From Bacillota bacterium (lineage in GTDB: Bacteria > Bacillota_I > Bacilli_A > RFN20 > CAG-288): a DNA stretch of 64,000 bases. The stretch lies in contig JAEWSP010000001.1 in assembly GCA_023459795.1 (NCBI GenBank), positions 18,882 to 82,881 on the forward strand. Direction: 5' to 3'. The translations under genes were made by a program, and so were the position numbers. Below are positions 43,105-52,215 of this stretch, in pieces; the first letter of the stretch is position 1, and every line of letters starts with the position of its first letter. The notes beneath the pieces were generated by a model. That model was not told where the DNA came from. It ran no database searches and saw nothing but the letters and a program-made list of their open reading frames with translations.

Positions 43105-46047
43105 CTACTTTTCCTTCTTCTTGTTGAAGAACGGAAGGAAGGTGAAGAGACCCATGAAGATAGTTCCAAGTCCCATCACGACATCGATCGAGATAAGGGT
43201 CGGGATCCACCAGCCGGTCGTGCTGACCGGCCCACGGATTCCAGCCTGGACCTTATAGTCGTTGTCGGCAGAGGAATCATAGTCACGGGAATACTGATAG
43301 GTAGAGATGTAGGTATAGATGTTGTGCTTGACAGCCTGCTTGGCGCAGTACATAACCGTTGCATCCTTGCTATCGAGAGGTGCATAGTTGGTCGTCATCG
43401 GGTCAAGCCAGAGATCGTTTCCGGCAATAACACCGCGGGTCGGATTCATGATATCGTCTCCGCTGCTCCAGTCCGTGATGACAGAGCCCTTGAAGCCCCA
43501 CTCGTTACGGAGGATCTCCGTGCAGAGATCGTAATTTGCACCAGCCCAGATACCGCCGACGCAGTTGAAGGCAGTCATAACGCCGTTAGCGCCTGCCTTG
43601 ACAGCAATCTCGAATGGCTTCAGATAGAGTTCCCGTAAGGTCTGCTCGGTAAGCCAGGTGTCGACACCGCGAGGATTGACGCCCTCTTCGCTGACAGCGA
43701 AATGCTTGATGTAGGCGTATAGGCCTCCCGACTTTGCTCCCTGGATGGTGGCACCGGCAAGAGTACCGGAGATAATCGGATCTTCGGAATAGTATTCGTA
43801 GTTTCTTCCGTTGTAGTTGGAACGATGGAGATTGACACCCGGAGCATACCAGCCGTTAATGCCGCTCTTGCTGGCTTCGAAGGCGACCGACTGGCCGACT
43901 TCATAAGCTAAGCTCTTGTTCCATGTGCAGCCGATCACATCCTCGCACGGATAACTGGTCCAGCTGGAATGGTCTTCGGCAATCTTGGAGGTGTTCTGGT
44001 TGAATCCGGAAGGACCATCAAAGTCGAGAGTCTTCGGTTTTCCGATGGATTCAATGGCCTCCGTACCAAAGCCGCTTCTTTCTACGACGGTCTTTGCATC
44101 GCTAGTAGAAAGCTGGTCAAGAAGCTTGTCCCACTTCTCGCCGTTGTAGTCCTTCAGAAGCTCATCGATCAAAGCATCGTTGTACTTCAGGCCGGTCGGC
44201 GAGGAAAGCTCCTTGCCGTTCGCCTTGCTTCCGTCTTCTTTCGTTACCAGATAGAGATCGTTCTTGGCATCGAAGGTCGGCATTTCTTCCTGGTTCTGGG
44301 CGCTGCTACGGAACTTCTTGGCCGCAAGAAGTGCTGCCTGATCCGTAGGAAGCTTGGCGGAATTATCCGCAAGCGTGGTGGCAAAGCTGTTACGGGAAAG
44401 GTAAGTGGCATTGACACCGACGGAAGAGCCATCGATCGGAAGCCAGGCATAAGCGCTGTCTCCGGTGAAACGGTTGACGACGTCATATCCGGAAACCGGA
44501 TCCTTGTCGATGTTGATCGTATCATCCGCATGGAAATCAAGGGTCCCGTTCTTTATCTCCTTAGCCGTATGGGCGTTGCTTCTAAGCTGAAGCTGGTAAG
44601 TACCCTTGTCCAGTTCATACCCGGTATGGCTGTTCTCGTTCTTGTCATAGCAGTCATAGGAAGCCATGTCATAGGCAGAGACGGAAAGGGTGACATCCTG
44701 GCTTTCCCCCGGCTGGAGGACGGAAGTCTTGGCATAATCTCCTAAGGAGATATAGCTCTTCTCGATACCGCCCTTGATATACGGAGGGAGGTAGTATAGT
44801 TCGACAACATCCTTTCCGGCATATTCGCCGGTGTTCTTTACAGTAACCGTAACATCGATCTTGCTGTCGGAAGCAAGGGCAGAACCCGAGGAGAGGGAGG
44901 TAGACTTCATCGTCCATTCGAAGTCGGTGTAGCTAAGTCCGTATCCGAACGGATACATGACGGCAGAATCATAGCCGTTGTCGAGTCCGTCGAAGAAATG
45001 CTCGGAATCAGCAGTCTCATACCAGCGATAGCCGAAGTAAAGGCCTTCCTGGTAGCAGATGCTTCCGCCGTTGGCGGACTTGTTCAGAACGGTTCTGTTG
45101 ACATAGCTAGGTTCGCTCTTGTAATCCAAAGAGTAGGTATCTGCAAGACGGCCGCTAGGGCTTACCATCGTGGTCGTTTCTTTTCCGTCCTTGTCAGTGG
45201 TCGCCTTCTGTCCGGCAAGCAGGTTTCCGATGCTGTCTGTACCGCATAATCCTGTCGGTCCGCAGTAAAGGGCAGCTCCGATCTTCTCATCCTTGAGGAA
45301 GCCGCTTTCCATATTGTTCGTCGTATTCAGGAGAACGATAACCTTGCCGAAGTTTTTCTTTACCAGGTCAAGCATATGCTCTTCCTTGGCGGAAATCTGA
45401 AGATAACTACGGGTCTTATCCGTCTCTCCGCTCATATAGTCCGTCTGAGTATCCGGCATCTCGCCCTGATTCTCACCCCAGATACGGGAAAGAACAACAA
45501 TAGCGGTGTCGCTGAAGTCCTTGCAGCTCTGGATCAAAGAATCGGAATAGAAGTCGTCAGCCGGCTGGATCAGCTTGGAGCAGTTGTCATAGAAAAGCCA
45601 TGGATCATCCGCCTTGACGGAATCGTCGTATTTCTTGGCAAGATCCTTGTTGTATTCGAAACCGGCATTTTCCAAGCCCTGGAGAATTCCGACTCTCTTA
45701 GCCGGATCAGGAAGGCAGGATCCGGAACCAACGCCTGTAAAAACCCAGGCCTTGTCGTTGCTGGAATAGCCAAAGACATTGACCTTGTTGTTGGATTCGA
45801 GATTCAGCGGAAGAGTCTTATTCTCATTCTTCAGAAGAACCGTACCATCTTCGGAAATCTTCCGTACAAGCTTGGCTCCCTTTTCAGAAGCTTCTGCATC
45901 TCCGGAAGTGGCGCCGCTTCCATCCAGTGCGCTGCTGATGAAATCAGCACCGAGGACCTTGAAGCAGACCACGTTTCCTACCGCTAGCGCAATACTGAGT
46001 GCGCTAAGGGCACCAAAGCCGATAATCCGGCCGATTTTGAATTTCAT
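43105..46047 (-). CDS. GH3 glycoside hydrolase with reversed domain order and membrane anchors at both ends
   Basis: The start is ATG 46047 after TTGGAGGA. The 980-residue protein begins with a cytoplasmic KFKIGR and a TM helix (residues ~8-30). Then comes the GH3 C-domain (EKGAKLVRKISEDGTVLLKN), an Fn3-like domain (VTVTVKNTGEYAGKDVVELYY), and only afterwards the catalytic TIM barrel (DGPSGF, YAPGVNLHRSNYNGRNYEYYSEDP, YIKHFAVSEEG). The nucleophile Asp is in GFKGSVITDW. A second TM helix near the C-end (IPTLISIDVVMGLGTIFMGLF) precedes NKKKEK. The inverted order is known in some rumen beta-glucosidases. The double anchor would hold the enzyme at the outer face, releasing glucose or cellobiose near the importer. 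Confidence 0.88.
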   Translation of the reverse strand: MKFKIGRIIGFGALSALSIALAVGNVVCFKVLGADFISSALDGSGATSGDAEASEKGAKLVRKISEDGTVLLKNENKTLPLNLESNNKVNVFGYSSNDKAWVFTGVGSGSCLPDPAKRVGILQGLENAGFEYNKDLAKKYDDSVKADDPWLFYDNCSKLIQPADDFYSDSLIQSCKDFSDTAIVVLSRIWGENQGEMPDTQTDYMSGETDKTRSYLQISAKEEHMLDLVKKNFGKVIVLLNTTNNMESGFLKDEKIGAALYCGPTGLCGTDSIGNLLAGQKATTDKDGKETTTMVSPSGRLADTYSLDYKSEPSYVNRTVLNKSANGGSICYQEGLYFGYRWYETADSEHFFDGLDNGYDSAVMYPFGYGLSYTDFEWTMKSTSLSSGSALASDSKIDVTVTVKNTGEYAGKDVVELYYLPPYIKGGIEKSYISLGDYAKTSVLQPGESQDVTLSVSAYDMASYDCYDKNENSHTGYELDKGTYQLQLRSNAHTAKEIKNGTLDFHADDTINIDKDPVSGYDVVNRFTGDSAYAWLPIDGSSVGVNATYLSRNSFATTLADNSAKLPTDQAALLAAKKFRSSAQNQEEMPTFDAKNDLYLVTKEDGSKANGKELSSPTGLKYNDALIDELLKDYNGEKWDKLLDQLSTSDAKTVVERSGFGTEAIESIGKPKTLDFDGPSGFNQNTSKIAEDHSSWTSYPCEDVIGCTWNKSLAYEVGQSVAFEASKSGINGWYAPGVNLHRSNYNGRNYEYYSEDPIISGTLAGATIQGAKSGGLYAYIKHFAVSEEGVNPRGVDTWLTEQTLRELYLKPFEIAVKAGANGVMTAFNCVGGIWAGANYDLCTEILRNEWGFKGSVITDWSSGDDIMNPTRGVIAGNDLWLDPMTTNYAPLDSKDATVMYCAKQAVKHNIYTYISTYQYSRDYDSSADNDYKVQAGIRGPVSTTGWWIPTLISIDVVMGLGTIFMGLFTFLPFFNKKKEK

Positions 46048-46324
46048 TTTATCCTCCAAAATGGATTTTCAATCCCGGTCTAGGAGTAACATCTATTCCT
46101 AGGCACGCTTGCTTTTCCAAAGAATCCGAAGTAACCCAGGGTTCTCTGAAAAGAGTAGTTATTCTTATAATAAAGAAAGTTGGTTGTCAACTTCCTACCT
46201 CTTCTTAAGCTGTTTTCTAAAAGAGAGATAATGGAAACGACCGAATCTTCTGTGAAGCGTTGCTCCACAGAAGATTTTAGTCGTAAGGGAAAGAATTACT
46301 AGTTTCCCTTACCAATTTCTTTCC
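46048..46324 (-). promoter_or_regulatory. upstream region of the GH3 gene
   Basis: A TTGACA on the minus strand (46190-46185) is followed after 15-17 bases by TATAAG/TAAGAA, a plausible but imperfect promoter. An inverted repeat AATCTTCTGTG/CACAGAAGATT (46244-46276) lies just after the preceding lipoprotein gene and probably ends its message, although the T-run is poor. Confidence 0.45.
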
Positions 46325-48751
46325 TTAGTCAGTGACGTATCCGCCGTAGTTGTCAACATCGCTCCAGACGCTGATGTAGATGGTATCCGTGGCATCATAA
46401 GAGCCATCGGCGAAGTAGCAGATCTTGAACTGACCATAACCATTTCCGTCATCGCTGGAATAGGTAACTCCAGCAGGGGCATCGCCCTGGGCAAGTCCAT
46501 CGATGAGGTGGCGCTCGGAATTCGGATTCATGGTCGCGATATCGACAGCCGTGTTAAGAGCAGAAGCCGGAGAATACCAATAGAGGGATCCAGCAGAATG
46601 GCTGGCGTTGGAGACAACATCGTCCGTGTGGTAGAGACCGACCCAGCTGTTTCCATCAATTGCGGAATCCATAGTGACGTAGATCGGCTCCTTGTTGGTG
46701 GAATCAAAGTAGGTGTTGCGGTCCGTCCACATATTGACTTCATACGGAGTCATAACGGAAGTGGCAGAAAGGGAGATGCTATCCATGCCGCCGAGATAAG
46801 CGAAGCTATTGTTGGAATAGTTGCACGGTTCCCAGACAATACGGTTCTTGCCCTTGTTGAGATGGATCTGTCCCGGGGTCTTGAGATCCTGGAAGTTGTC
46901 CTTGTGGCCATTGATAGAAAGCTGCATCGGAGTGGAGACCATCGTTCCGTTGACCCATAAGTCGCCTAAGCTTCCAACACCGATAGAATGGATGGTGTTG
47001 TCGCTCCAATCCTTGGCTTCGGTGCTTCCTTCCGTGACGTACGGAGAAGACATACGGAGAGTAAGGTTGGCATAAGTATCTTCGGTAGACTCGACGCCGA
47101 AGATAACCTTGGTAGTAAGCTGCTTGGCATTGTACTTGTCGGTCTGGACCTTGGTTACATCCTTGAGGTCCACGCTGGTAGCGCCAGAAGCAAGAGCATC
47201 ATATCCGATTCTCTTGGTTGTGTCAGCTTCCGCTTCGAACGTAACGGTGGCCTTCGGAGCAGGTTCATCGGCGAGTACAGCGGCCGGGGCTGCTGCAGTT
47301 CCGAAATACTCGATTTCGATATAGTCGAGAGCACCAAGGTAGTCATATCCAAGACCATTCCGAACGAGAAGACCGATAGTGGCCTTTCCAGCAGGAAGGT
47401 TGACGAATCCAGTCTCGACATCGCAATAGGCATCCTTCTTGCCAGCGGCACCGCCATTGGCCTTCAGGGTAAGACCACTGATATCCAGGGACTTGCCATT
47501 GAGAGTGACTTCGGCAATATCTTCCAGGTTAACATCCGCAAGAGCAGCCGTTGCATCCTTGAACGGAGTAGCCATATAAAGACGGATCTTAGCCTTCCTG
47601 GCAGTTTCAGAGTTGATTCCGAAGAGGACATTCATATCTTCCTTCAGTTCGACAAAAGTAGCAGAACCAAGGTCAGCCTTCGGAGTGGTTTCATTTTCAT
47701 AGACTCTGGTCGTAGCAGCCTCGACTTCCATCTTGGAAGCGTTGAAGCTGACATCCGGATCAGCGCCGGCAACTTCAACGGTATTCGGAACATAGGTTAA
47801 GGTGCTGGTGCTGTAGACGGTGATGTTATCGATGTTTCCAAGGCAGTTGATAGCTCCGGAGAAGCCCTTATCATCGGAATAGTTGGAAGCGGTATTGTAA
47901 CGGTCCGTGATGGCAAGAGAGATCACATTGTCACCCTGGTTAAGCTTAATGCCACCGACAGTAACATCCTGGACGTTGTTGTAATCGGCAGATCCAAGAT
48001 TCAGATAGGTTCCTTCCACATGAAGGTCTTCCGTATCAACAGTCTTTCCGTTGACCTTGAAGGTGAACCAATCAGCAAAGGTATAGTCGATGGAATTCCA
48101 GTTTCCGCCCCAGCCGGAAGGACCCATAAGCTGAACATGGAGAGCAGCATTGGCATCGGCTTCGTCGGCATGGACTCCCCAGATGATATGATCACCGGCA
48201 GAAAGGCATCCGACCATTCCGGTTCCGCTGACACGCTGGTCATCGGAAGCGCCGACGCAAATCAAAGAGCCTTCGGTTCCAACAATGTTGGCATCTTCGG
48301 CTTCGAAGACATTCTCCGCTCTTCCCTGGTCATCAGAGCCAAGGATAACGATATCGGCAGAGCTCTTCTTAAGCGGGTTCTCGGAAGAACGGGCAGTGAT
48401 CGTAGCCTTTCCACGGGCAAGGCAGGAAATCTTGCCATCCACAATCTTGGCGATGGTTTCATCGCTGCTGGCAAGAGTGAATTCTTTGTTCGTAGCAGTC
48501 GTCGGCTGGAATCTGACAGTAGCTTCGACGGTATCTCCGATACGGGCGACAGACTTCGCTAAAGAAAGCTGAAGCTCGCTTACTTTGACGTTTGCAGCAG
48601 TTGTGGAAGAAGTTGTATCCTTCTGAGAAGTAGAGGTTTGCTGAGAAGAAGTGGAAGCAGCATCAGACTTTTTGCATGATGCCATGCCAATGGCAGAGAG
48701 CATCATAAGAGATGTAAGAAGGAACTTCCCGGAATGTGTTCTGCGAATCAT
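46325..48751 (-). CDS. large glycan-binding lipoprotein with Big_2 and CBM6/35-like modules
   Basis: The start is ATG 48751 after AGGAGG. The 808-residue protein has lipobox GMASC (Cys26), a Ser/Thr linker and a Big_2-type Ig domain (residues ~50-130). Three repeated beta-sandwich modules follow, each opening with an EAE-type strand (FEAEDANIV, MEVEAATTRV, FEAEADTTKR) and ending in an aromatic/ligand loop plus LDYIEI/MDSISL-like strand, resembling CBM6/CBM35. The ~150-residue C-terminal domain with YYTDRNTY/WVGLYH-like strands is unassigned. No catalytic motif was seen. It probably displays carbohydrate-binding sites on the surface for the neighbouring hydrolases. Confidence 0.7.
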   Translation of the reverse strand: MIRRTHSGKFLLTSLMMLSAIGMASCKKSDAASTSSQQTSTSQKDTTSSTTAANVKVSELQLSLAKSVARIGDTVEATVRFQPTTATNKEFTLASSDETIAKIVDGKISCLARGKATITARSSENPLKKSSADIVILGSDDQGRAENVFEAEDANIVGTEGSLICVGASDDQRVSGTGMVGCLSAGDHIIWGVHADEADANAALHVQLMGPSGWGGNWNSIDYTFADWFTFKVNGKTVDTEDLHVEGTYLNLGSADYNNVQDVTVGGIKLNQGDNVISLAITDRYNTASNYSDDKGFSGAINCLGNIDNITVYSTSTLTYVPNTVEVAGADPDVSFNASKMEVEAATTRVYENETTPKADLGSATFVELKEDMNVLFGINSETARKAKIRLYMATPFKDATAALADVNLEDIAEVTLNGKSLDISGLTLKANGGAAGKKDAYCDVETGFVNLPAGKATIGLLVRNGLGYDYLGALDYIEIEYFGTAAAPAAVLADEPAPKATVTFEAEADTTKRIGYDALASGATSVDLKDVTKVQTDKYNAKQLTTKVIFGVESTEDTYANLTLRMSSPYVTEGSTEAKDWSDNTIHSIGVGSLGDLWVNGTMVSTPMQLSINGHKDNFQDLKTPGQIHLNKGKNRIVWEPCNYSNNSFAYLGGMDSISLSATSVMTPYEVNMWTDRNTYFDSTNKEPIYVTMDSAIDGNSWVGLYHTDDVVSNASHSAGSLYWYSPASALNTAVDIATMNPNSERHLIDGLAQGDAPAGVTYSSDDGNGYGQFKICYFADGSYDATDTIYISVWSDVDNYGGYVTD

Positions 48752-49332
48752 TTTGTTTCCTCCTGGAAAATGATCTCGATTGCATGAAAGCGGTTTGATT
48801 TGTGGGACAAGTCTACCATGATGATTTCGAATCAGCAAATGCCTCATCCAGCCTTCTTGGAATCCATTTTTGCACTTGTTTTCACGGCAATTTTGAAGAA
48901 CGAAAAGATGAGAAAATCGTCTTATTCTACACTTCGTAAAGAAAGAATAAGAGAGAAACACTTTCTGCCCACTTTTTTGCCCTTTTTATCCTCTTGTCTT
49001 GCCATATCCATTAAGAGTAAAACCAGCCTTTTTATTTCCTATCCTGTCATGTTTCTTCCAAAACTTGCAGTTTTACGTTCTTTTTGCTTTCTTTTGCAAT
49101 TATGCCCATTTTATATTTCATCTAGAACAATGTTCTCTTTTAGTTCCTTCTTTTTCCTTCTTGAAAGGGCCTTTTTTTCTCCTTCCGAAGAAACAGAAAA
49201 AGAGGGACAAAGTCCCTCTCGTTTTATGGTCTGTTTTCATATCGCGGAAGCTCGTTTTTCTTTCGTAACCTGTCATTCCGTTTTCCTATCTCGCAGGGGT
49301 AAGAGATCGCTTTTTCGAAGCAGGAATCTCTT
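48752..49332. promoter_or_regulatory. intergenic region with promoter and cre-like site
   Basis: On the minus strand the lipoprotein promoter is -35 TTGCTG (48838-48833), 17 bases, TGG-TAGACT (48815-48810). The sequence TGAAAGCGGTTTGA (48785-48798) matches the cre consensus at all but one position. It lies at about +5 to +18, a repression-type place. The remainder up to 49200 is T-rich, with accidental open frames on the plus strand but no ribosome site or codon bias. A stem AGAGGGAC/GTCCCTCT (49202-49219) followed by TTTTTC on the minus strand can terminate the kinase gene. Confidence 0.6.
49202..49219 (-). terminator. probable terminator of the two-component operon
   Basis: 8-base stem AGAGGGAC/GTCCCTCT with an AAA loop and a following T-run on the minus strand, 114 bases after the kinase stop. 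Confidence 0.6.
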
Positions 49333-50715
49333 CTAACCGTTTTTCTTTTCCGGAAGAGCGGTTCCTTCCCGTTTTTCTTCCGGAAGCGGAATCAGGATAT
49401 CGATACAGAACAGATTGTTCTCCGTTTTGATGAACATTTCCCCATCGTAGCTCTCAACCAACCGTTCCATGGAGAGAGTCCCGTATCCGTGGTTGTTCTT
49501 ATCTTTCTTCGTGGTGACAGGAAGCCCCTTTTCATAAGTCAAAGTCCCATCGAAATAGTTTTCAATATGAATGGAGACCATGTCTTTGATGCCTTTGATG
49601 TGAAGACGGATAAAACGCTTGTCCTCGTCCTTATGCATCAGGTATTCGATTGCGTTATCGATAGCATTGCCGAAAAGAGAATAGATGTTGGATGCCGAAA
49701 GGAAGGAGATCTTCGAACCATCAGCGATATAAGTAAGACCGATCTTGTTCTTGCCGCAGAGAAGACTCTTTTCCGTAAGGACAACATCCAAGGCATCGTT
49801 TCCGGTCTTGATGATGGAGCCATAGACCATGACAGAGTTTTCGACCTCCTTCAAGGCGTCCGGATCCATCGTGCCGCCGTTACGGATTGCGGCAATCTGG
49901 TGCTTGAGGTCATGGCACTTGATGTTGATGATATCGATATTCTCCTTTGCCAGTTCGTAATGAGCTTTGTCTTCCTTCCACAGCTCTTCGACAACTTCCA
50001 GTTCCTTTTCCTTCTTCCGGACTTCCTTGAGCTTGAACATCAAGCCTAGAACTGCGGAACAGCTGAGGATTCCATACGTAAACGACACCAGCAATTCCGC
50101 TTGATGGCCTTTGACATTGCCGCTGCAAATGGAAACCATAATGCTGTTGAGGAAAATGGCTAGGAACACAAGAAGGATAAGAACGATAAATAGGGAGGTA
50201 TTAGTGATATAGAAGTCCTGTTCCTTTTTGATCTTCTTTCCCAAAAGGAAATAGGCGGCAATGTAACTGAGTATATAGATGATCAGGTAAACATAGAAGG
50301 ATAGGAACTTGATAAAGTCGAAGCTCCCGGCTTCACTTCCATACACATCCAAGGACTTGCCCCCGTCTAGGAGCGTCCCGACCATGAATAGCTGATACAG
50401 GGAGAAGGCTACATGCTGAATCGCATATCCGGCAACACAGCAGAAGACGATATTGATAAACGGTTCATCAAAGCAGAAGAGGACAGCAAGGATAGATAAG
50501 GAGAAGATAATCAAAAACATCGAAGACATATATAAGAACCCGTAGTTGACAATCGGAATTGCAAATGTCAGCCCTGCCGTAATTAAAACAGAAAGAACAA
50601 CCCGGAAAGGAAAATTCCTTCGCTTCTTCAAGCGAAGGGCAAAAAGAGCCTCAGCCGAAAGCAATTCAATCAGGAATTGGAATTTATAGAGGAAGAGCTG
50701 CGTAAACTCATACAT
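49333..50715 (-). CDS. AgrC/VirS-type sensor histidine kinase (GHKL ATPase)
   Basis: The 460-residue protein has about six TM helices in residues 1-230, a coiled linker, then the phosphoacceptor helix KCHDLKHQIAAIRN (His268 or His272). A GHKL ATPase domain follows with N-box LFGNAIDNAIEY and G-box NHGYGTLSMERLV. This architecture is typical of peptide- or metabolite-sensing kinases partnered with LytTR regulators. The response regulator lies four bases upstream. No agrB/agrD-like peptide genes lie next to it, so the signal is unknown. The C-terminal tail is basic. Confidence 0.9.
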   Translation of the reverse strand: MYEFTQLFLYKFQFLIELLSAEALFALRLKKRRNFPFRVVLSVLITAGLTFAIPIVNYGFLYMSSMFLIIFSLSILAVLFCFDEPFINIVFCCVAGYAIQHVAFSLYQLFMVGTLLDGGKSLDVYGSEAGSFDFIKFLSFYVYLIIYILSYIAAYFLLGKKIKKEQDFYITNTSLFIVLILLVFLAIFLNSIMVSICSGNVKGHQAELLVSFTYGILSCSAVLGLMFKLKEVRKKEKELEVVEELWKEDKAHYELAKENIDIINIKCHDLKHQIAAIRNGGTMDPDALKEVENSVMVYGSIIKTGNDALDVVLTEKSLLCGKNKIGLTYIADGSKISFLSASNIYSLFGNAIDNAIEYLMHKDEDKRFIRLHIKGIKDMVSIHIENYFDGTLTYEKGLPVTTKKDKNNHGYGTLSMERLVESYDGEMFIKTENNLFCIDILIPLPEEKREGTALPEKKNG

Positions 50716-50719
50716 AGGT

Positions 50720-51433
50720 CTACTTCCCGTCTCCGGCTATAAACTCGGTAAAGCGAAGAGCAAAATCCTTCTTCTGGCTTCTGGAGAGATAGATGATCTT
50801 TCCGTTATCCAGGTTCACCTGGCTTCCAGAAATAGCGGAAACCCGGCGGAGATTGATCAACTGGGAAGAGTTTCCTTTGGCAAATCCATAGCCGATATAT
50901 TCCTCTTCAATAGAGGAAAGGCTTCCCCACTGGGGGAAATCCCCTTTATCGGTGTGGAAGACAAGCTGATGATTGTAGACCTCGATATAGGCTACCTGAT
51001 CAATTCTGACCTTAACAATAGAACCGGCATTGTTGATTGTTACATCTACCCCTTTCCCGTAGCTGCACTTTTTCACAGCACGGGCAAGCATAGTCGAGAA
51101 AGAATAATAAGTTATAGGCTTAGCGACAAAATCGAAAGCATTAACGGAATATCCTTTGATAGCATACTTTGCTAGGTTGGTGAGGAAAATAAGAACCACC
51201 TCAGAATCCCTTTCCCTAAGCTTTTTGGAAACGTCGATGCCGTTCATCTCCGGAAGATCGATATCCATGAAGATAATATCGAATTCGGCATGGTATTCTT
51301 CGAGAAAGACTACTCCGCTGCTGAAATAACGCACATCAAAAGTGCATTTGTTCTCTTCTTCGTATTTTTCGATGAAGTGCCTGAAATTAAGGGTATCATC
51401 CTTGCTGTCTTCGACAACCGCAATTCGAATCAT
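50720..51433 (-). CDS. LytTR-family response regulator
   Basis: This 237-residue protein has a receiver domain (acidic pocket VEDSKDD, phosphoacceptor Asp57 in IIFMDIDLPEMNG, Thr in FLTNL, Lys in FVAKP) and a C-terminal LytTR DNA-binding domain (VAYIEVYNHQLVFHT, LINLRRVSAI and the ending KKDFALRF). It is the first gene of the operon. An AGGAAGG site precedes the ATG. The promoter is -35 TTGAAA (51489-51484), 17 bases, -10 TATAGT (51466-51461). Confidence 0.93.
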   Translation of the reverse strand: MIRIAVVEDSKDDTLNFRHFIEKYEEENKCTFDVRYFSSGVVFLEEYHAEFDIIFMDIDLPEMNGIDVSKKLRERDSEVVLIFLTNLAKYAIKGYSVNAFDFVAKPITYYSFSTMLARAVKKCSYGKGVDVTINNAGSIVKVRIDQVAYIEVYNHQLVFHTDKGDFPQWGSLSSIEEEYIGYGFAKGNSSQLINLRRVSAISGSQVNLDNGKIIYLSRSQKKDFALRFTEFIAGDGK

Positions 51434-51545
51434 GTGGAAAACCTTCCTGAATTCACCAATACTATACCTAGTTTAAGAAAGGATTTCAAACCTATGGAAA
51501 CGGGAAAAACGTGGATACTGAATATCAGGTGTAAAGGGAAAACAC

Positions 51546-51573
51546 TTGACAGGCAGTAAGAAAGACGTATAAT
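51546..51573 (+). promoter_or_regulatory. promoter of the rpsP operon
   Basis: -35 TTGACA (51546-51551), 16-base spacer, -10 TATAAT (51568-51573); GGGGG precedes the rpsP ATG. Confidence 0.85.
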
Positions 51574-51608
51574 GGTACACGTAATTCCATAAGGGGGGAT
51601 TAATCACA

Positions 51609-51869
51609 ATGGTCAAGATCCGCTTAGCTCGTATCGGAAGAAAGAACCTTCCGTCCTATCGTATTGTCGTCTCTGATTCCCGTCGTACTCCGAAGTCGGA
51701 AGCAATTGCCGATTTAGGATACTTCGATCCTGTACATAACAAGGTTCAGGTTAATGAAGAAGAGGCTATGAAGTGGCTCCGTACTGGTGCTGCTCCGTCT
51801 GACACCGTCAAGTCTATCTTCAAGAAGGCCGGCCTCAACAAGAAGCTTGCCGAAGAGAAGGCTAAGTAG
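51609..51869 (+). CDS. rpsP: 30S ribosomal protein S16
   Basis: The 86-residue S16 has MVKIRLARIGRKNLPSYRIVVSDSR, ADLGYFDP and GAAPSDTVKSIFKKAG, all canonical. It heads the rpsP-khpA-rimM-trmD operon, an arrangement kept in many Firmicutes downstream of ffh; here the operon faces ffh instead. Confidence 0.98.
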   Translation: MVKIRLARIGRKNLPSYRIVVSDSRRTPKSEAIADLGYFDPVHNKVQVNEEEAMKWLRTGAAPSDTVKSIFKKAGLNKKLAEEKAK

Positions 51870-51871
51870 CT

Positions 51872-52165
51872 ATGGAGGGGGACATCGATTTAACCGAGGA
51901 CATCAAATCCTTGGTGGAGCCACTTGTATCCAATGCCGATGCCATCCTTGTAAAACGGACTGATAAGCCCGAAGATGCCGGGAAGCGTGAGCAGAACTAC
52001 CTTATCCTTTGCGACAAGGAAGATCTGGGCAAGCTCATCGGACGTCATGGAATCATTTCTGATTCTATTCGGACGCTTCTGAATGTTTCGATGAAGAACG
52101 ACCATAAAAAGGTCCGCCTTCGGTTCGATGACTTCGATTCGTTCAATAACGGCGAGAACAAGTAA
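51872..52165 (+). CDS. khpA: KhpA, KH-domain RNA-binding protein
   Basis: The 97-residue protein starts two bases after the rpsP stop. It carries one KH fold with the loop GKLIGRHGII and a usual N-terminal helix IKSLVEPLVSNADAI. In Firmicutes KhpA pairs with KhpB (EloR/Jag) to bind RNAs involved in cell elongation. khpB is not in this window. Confidence 0.93.
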   Translation: MEGDIDLTEDIKSLVEPLVSNADAILVKRTDKPEDAGKREQNYLILCDKEDLGKLIGRHGIISDSIRTLLNVSMKNDHKKVRLRFDDFDSFNNGENK

Positions 52166-52171
52166 ATCCGA

Positions 52172-52196
52172 AAGGGGAGCCTTTGCTCCCCTTTCT
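52172..52196 (+). other. hairpin between khpA and rimM
   Basis: Stem AAAGGGGAGC/GCTCCCCTTTC followed by a broken T-run (TTGTTG). It is probably a weak or partial terminator that lowers rimM-trmD relative to rpsP. Confidence 0.55.
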
Positions 52197-52215
52197 TGTT
52201 GAAAAGGAGAAATAC

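Noticed and set aside
48800..49336. A 178-codon plus-strand frame in the 580-base gap
   Set aside because: T-rich, Phe/Ser/Leu-heavy translation without a ribosome site; it overlaps the promoter and terminator signals of the flanking minus-strand genes.
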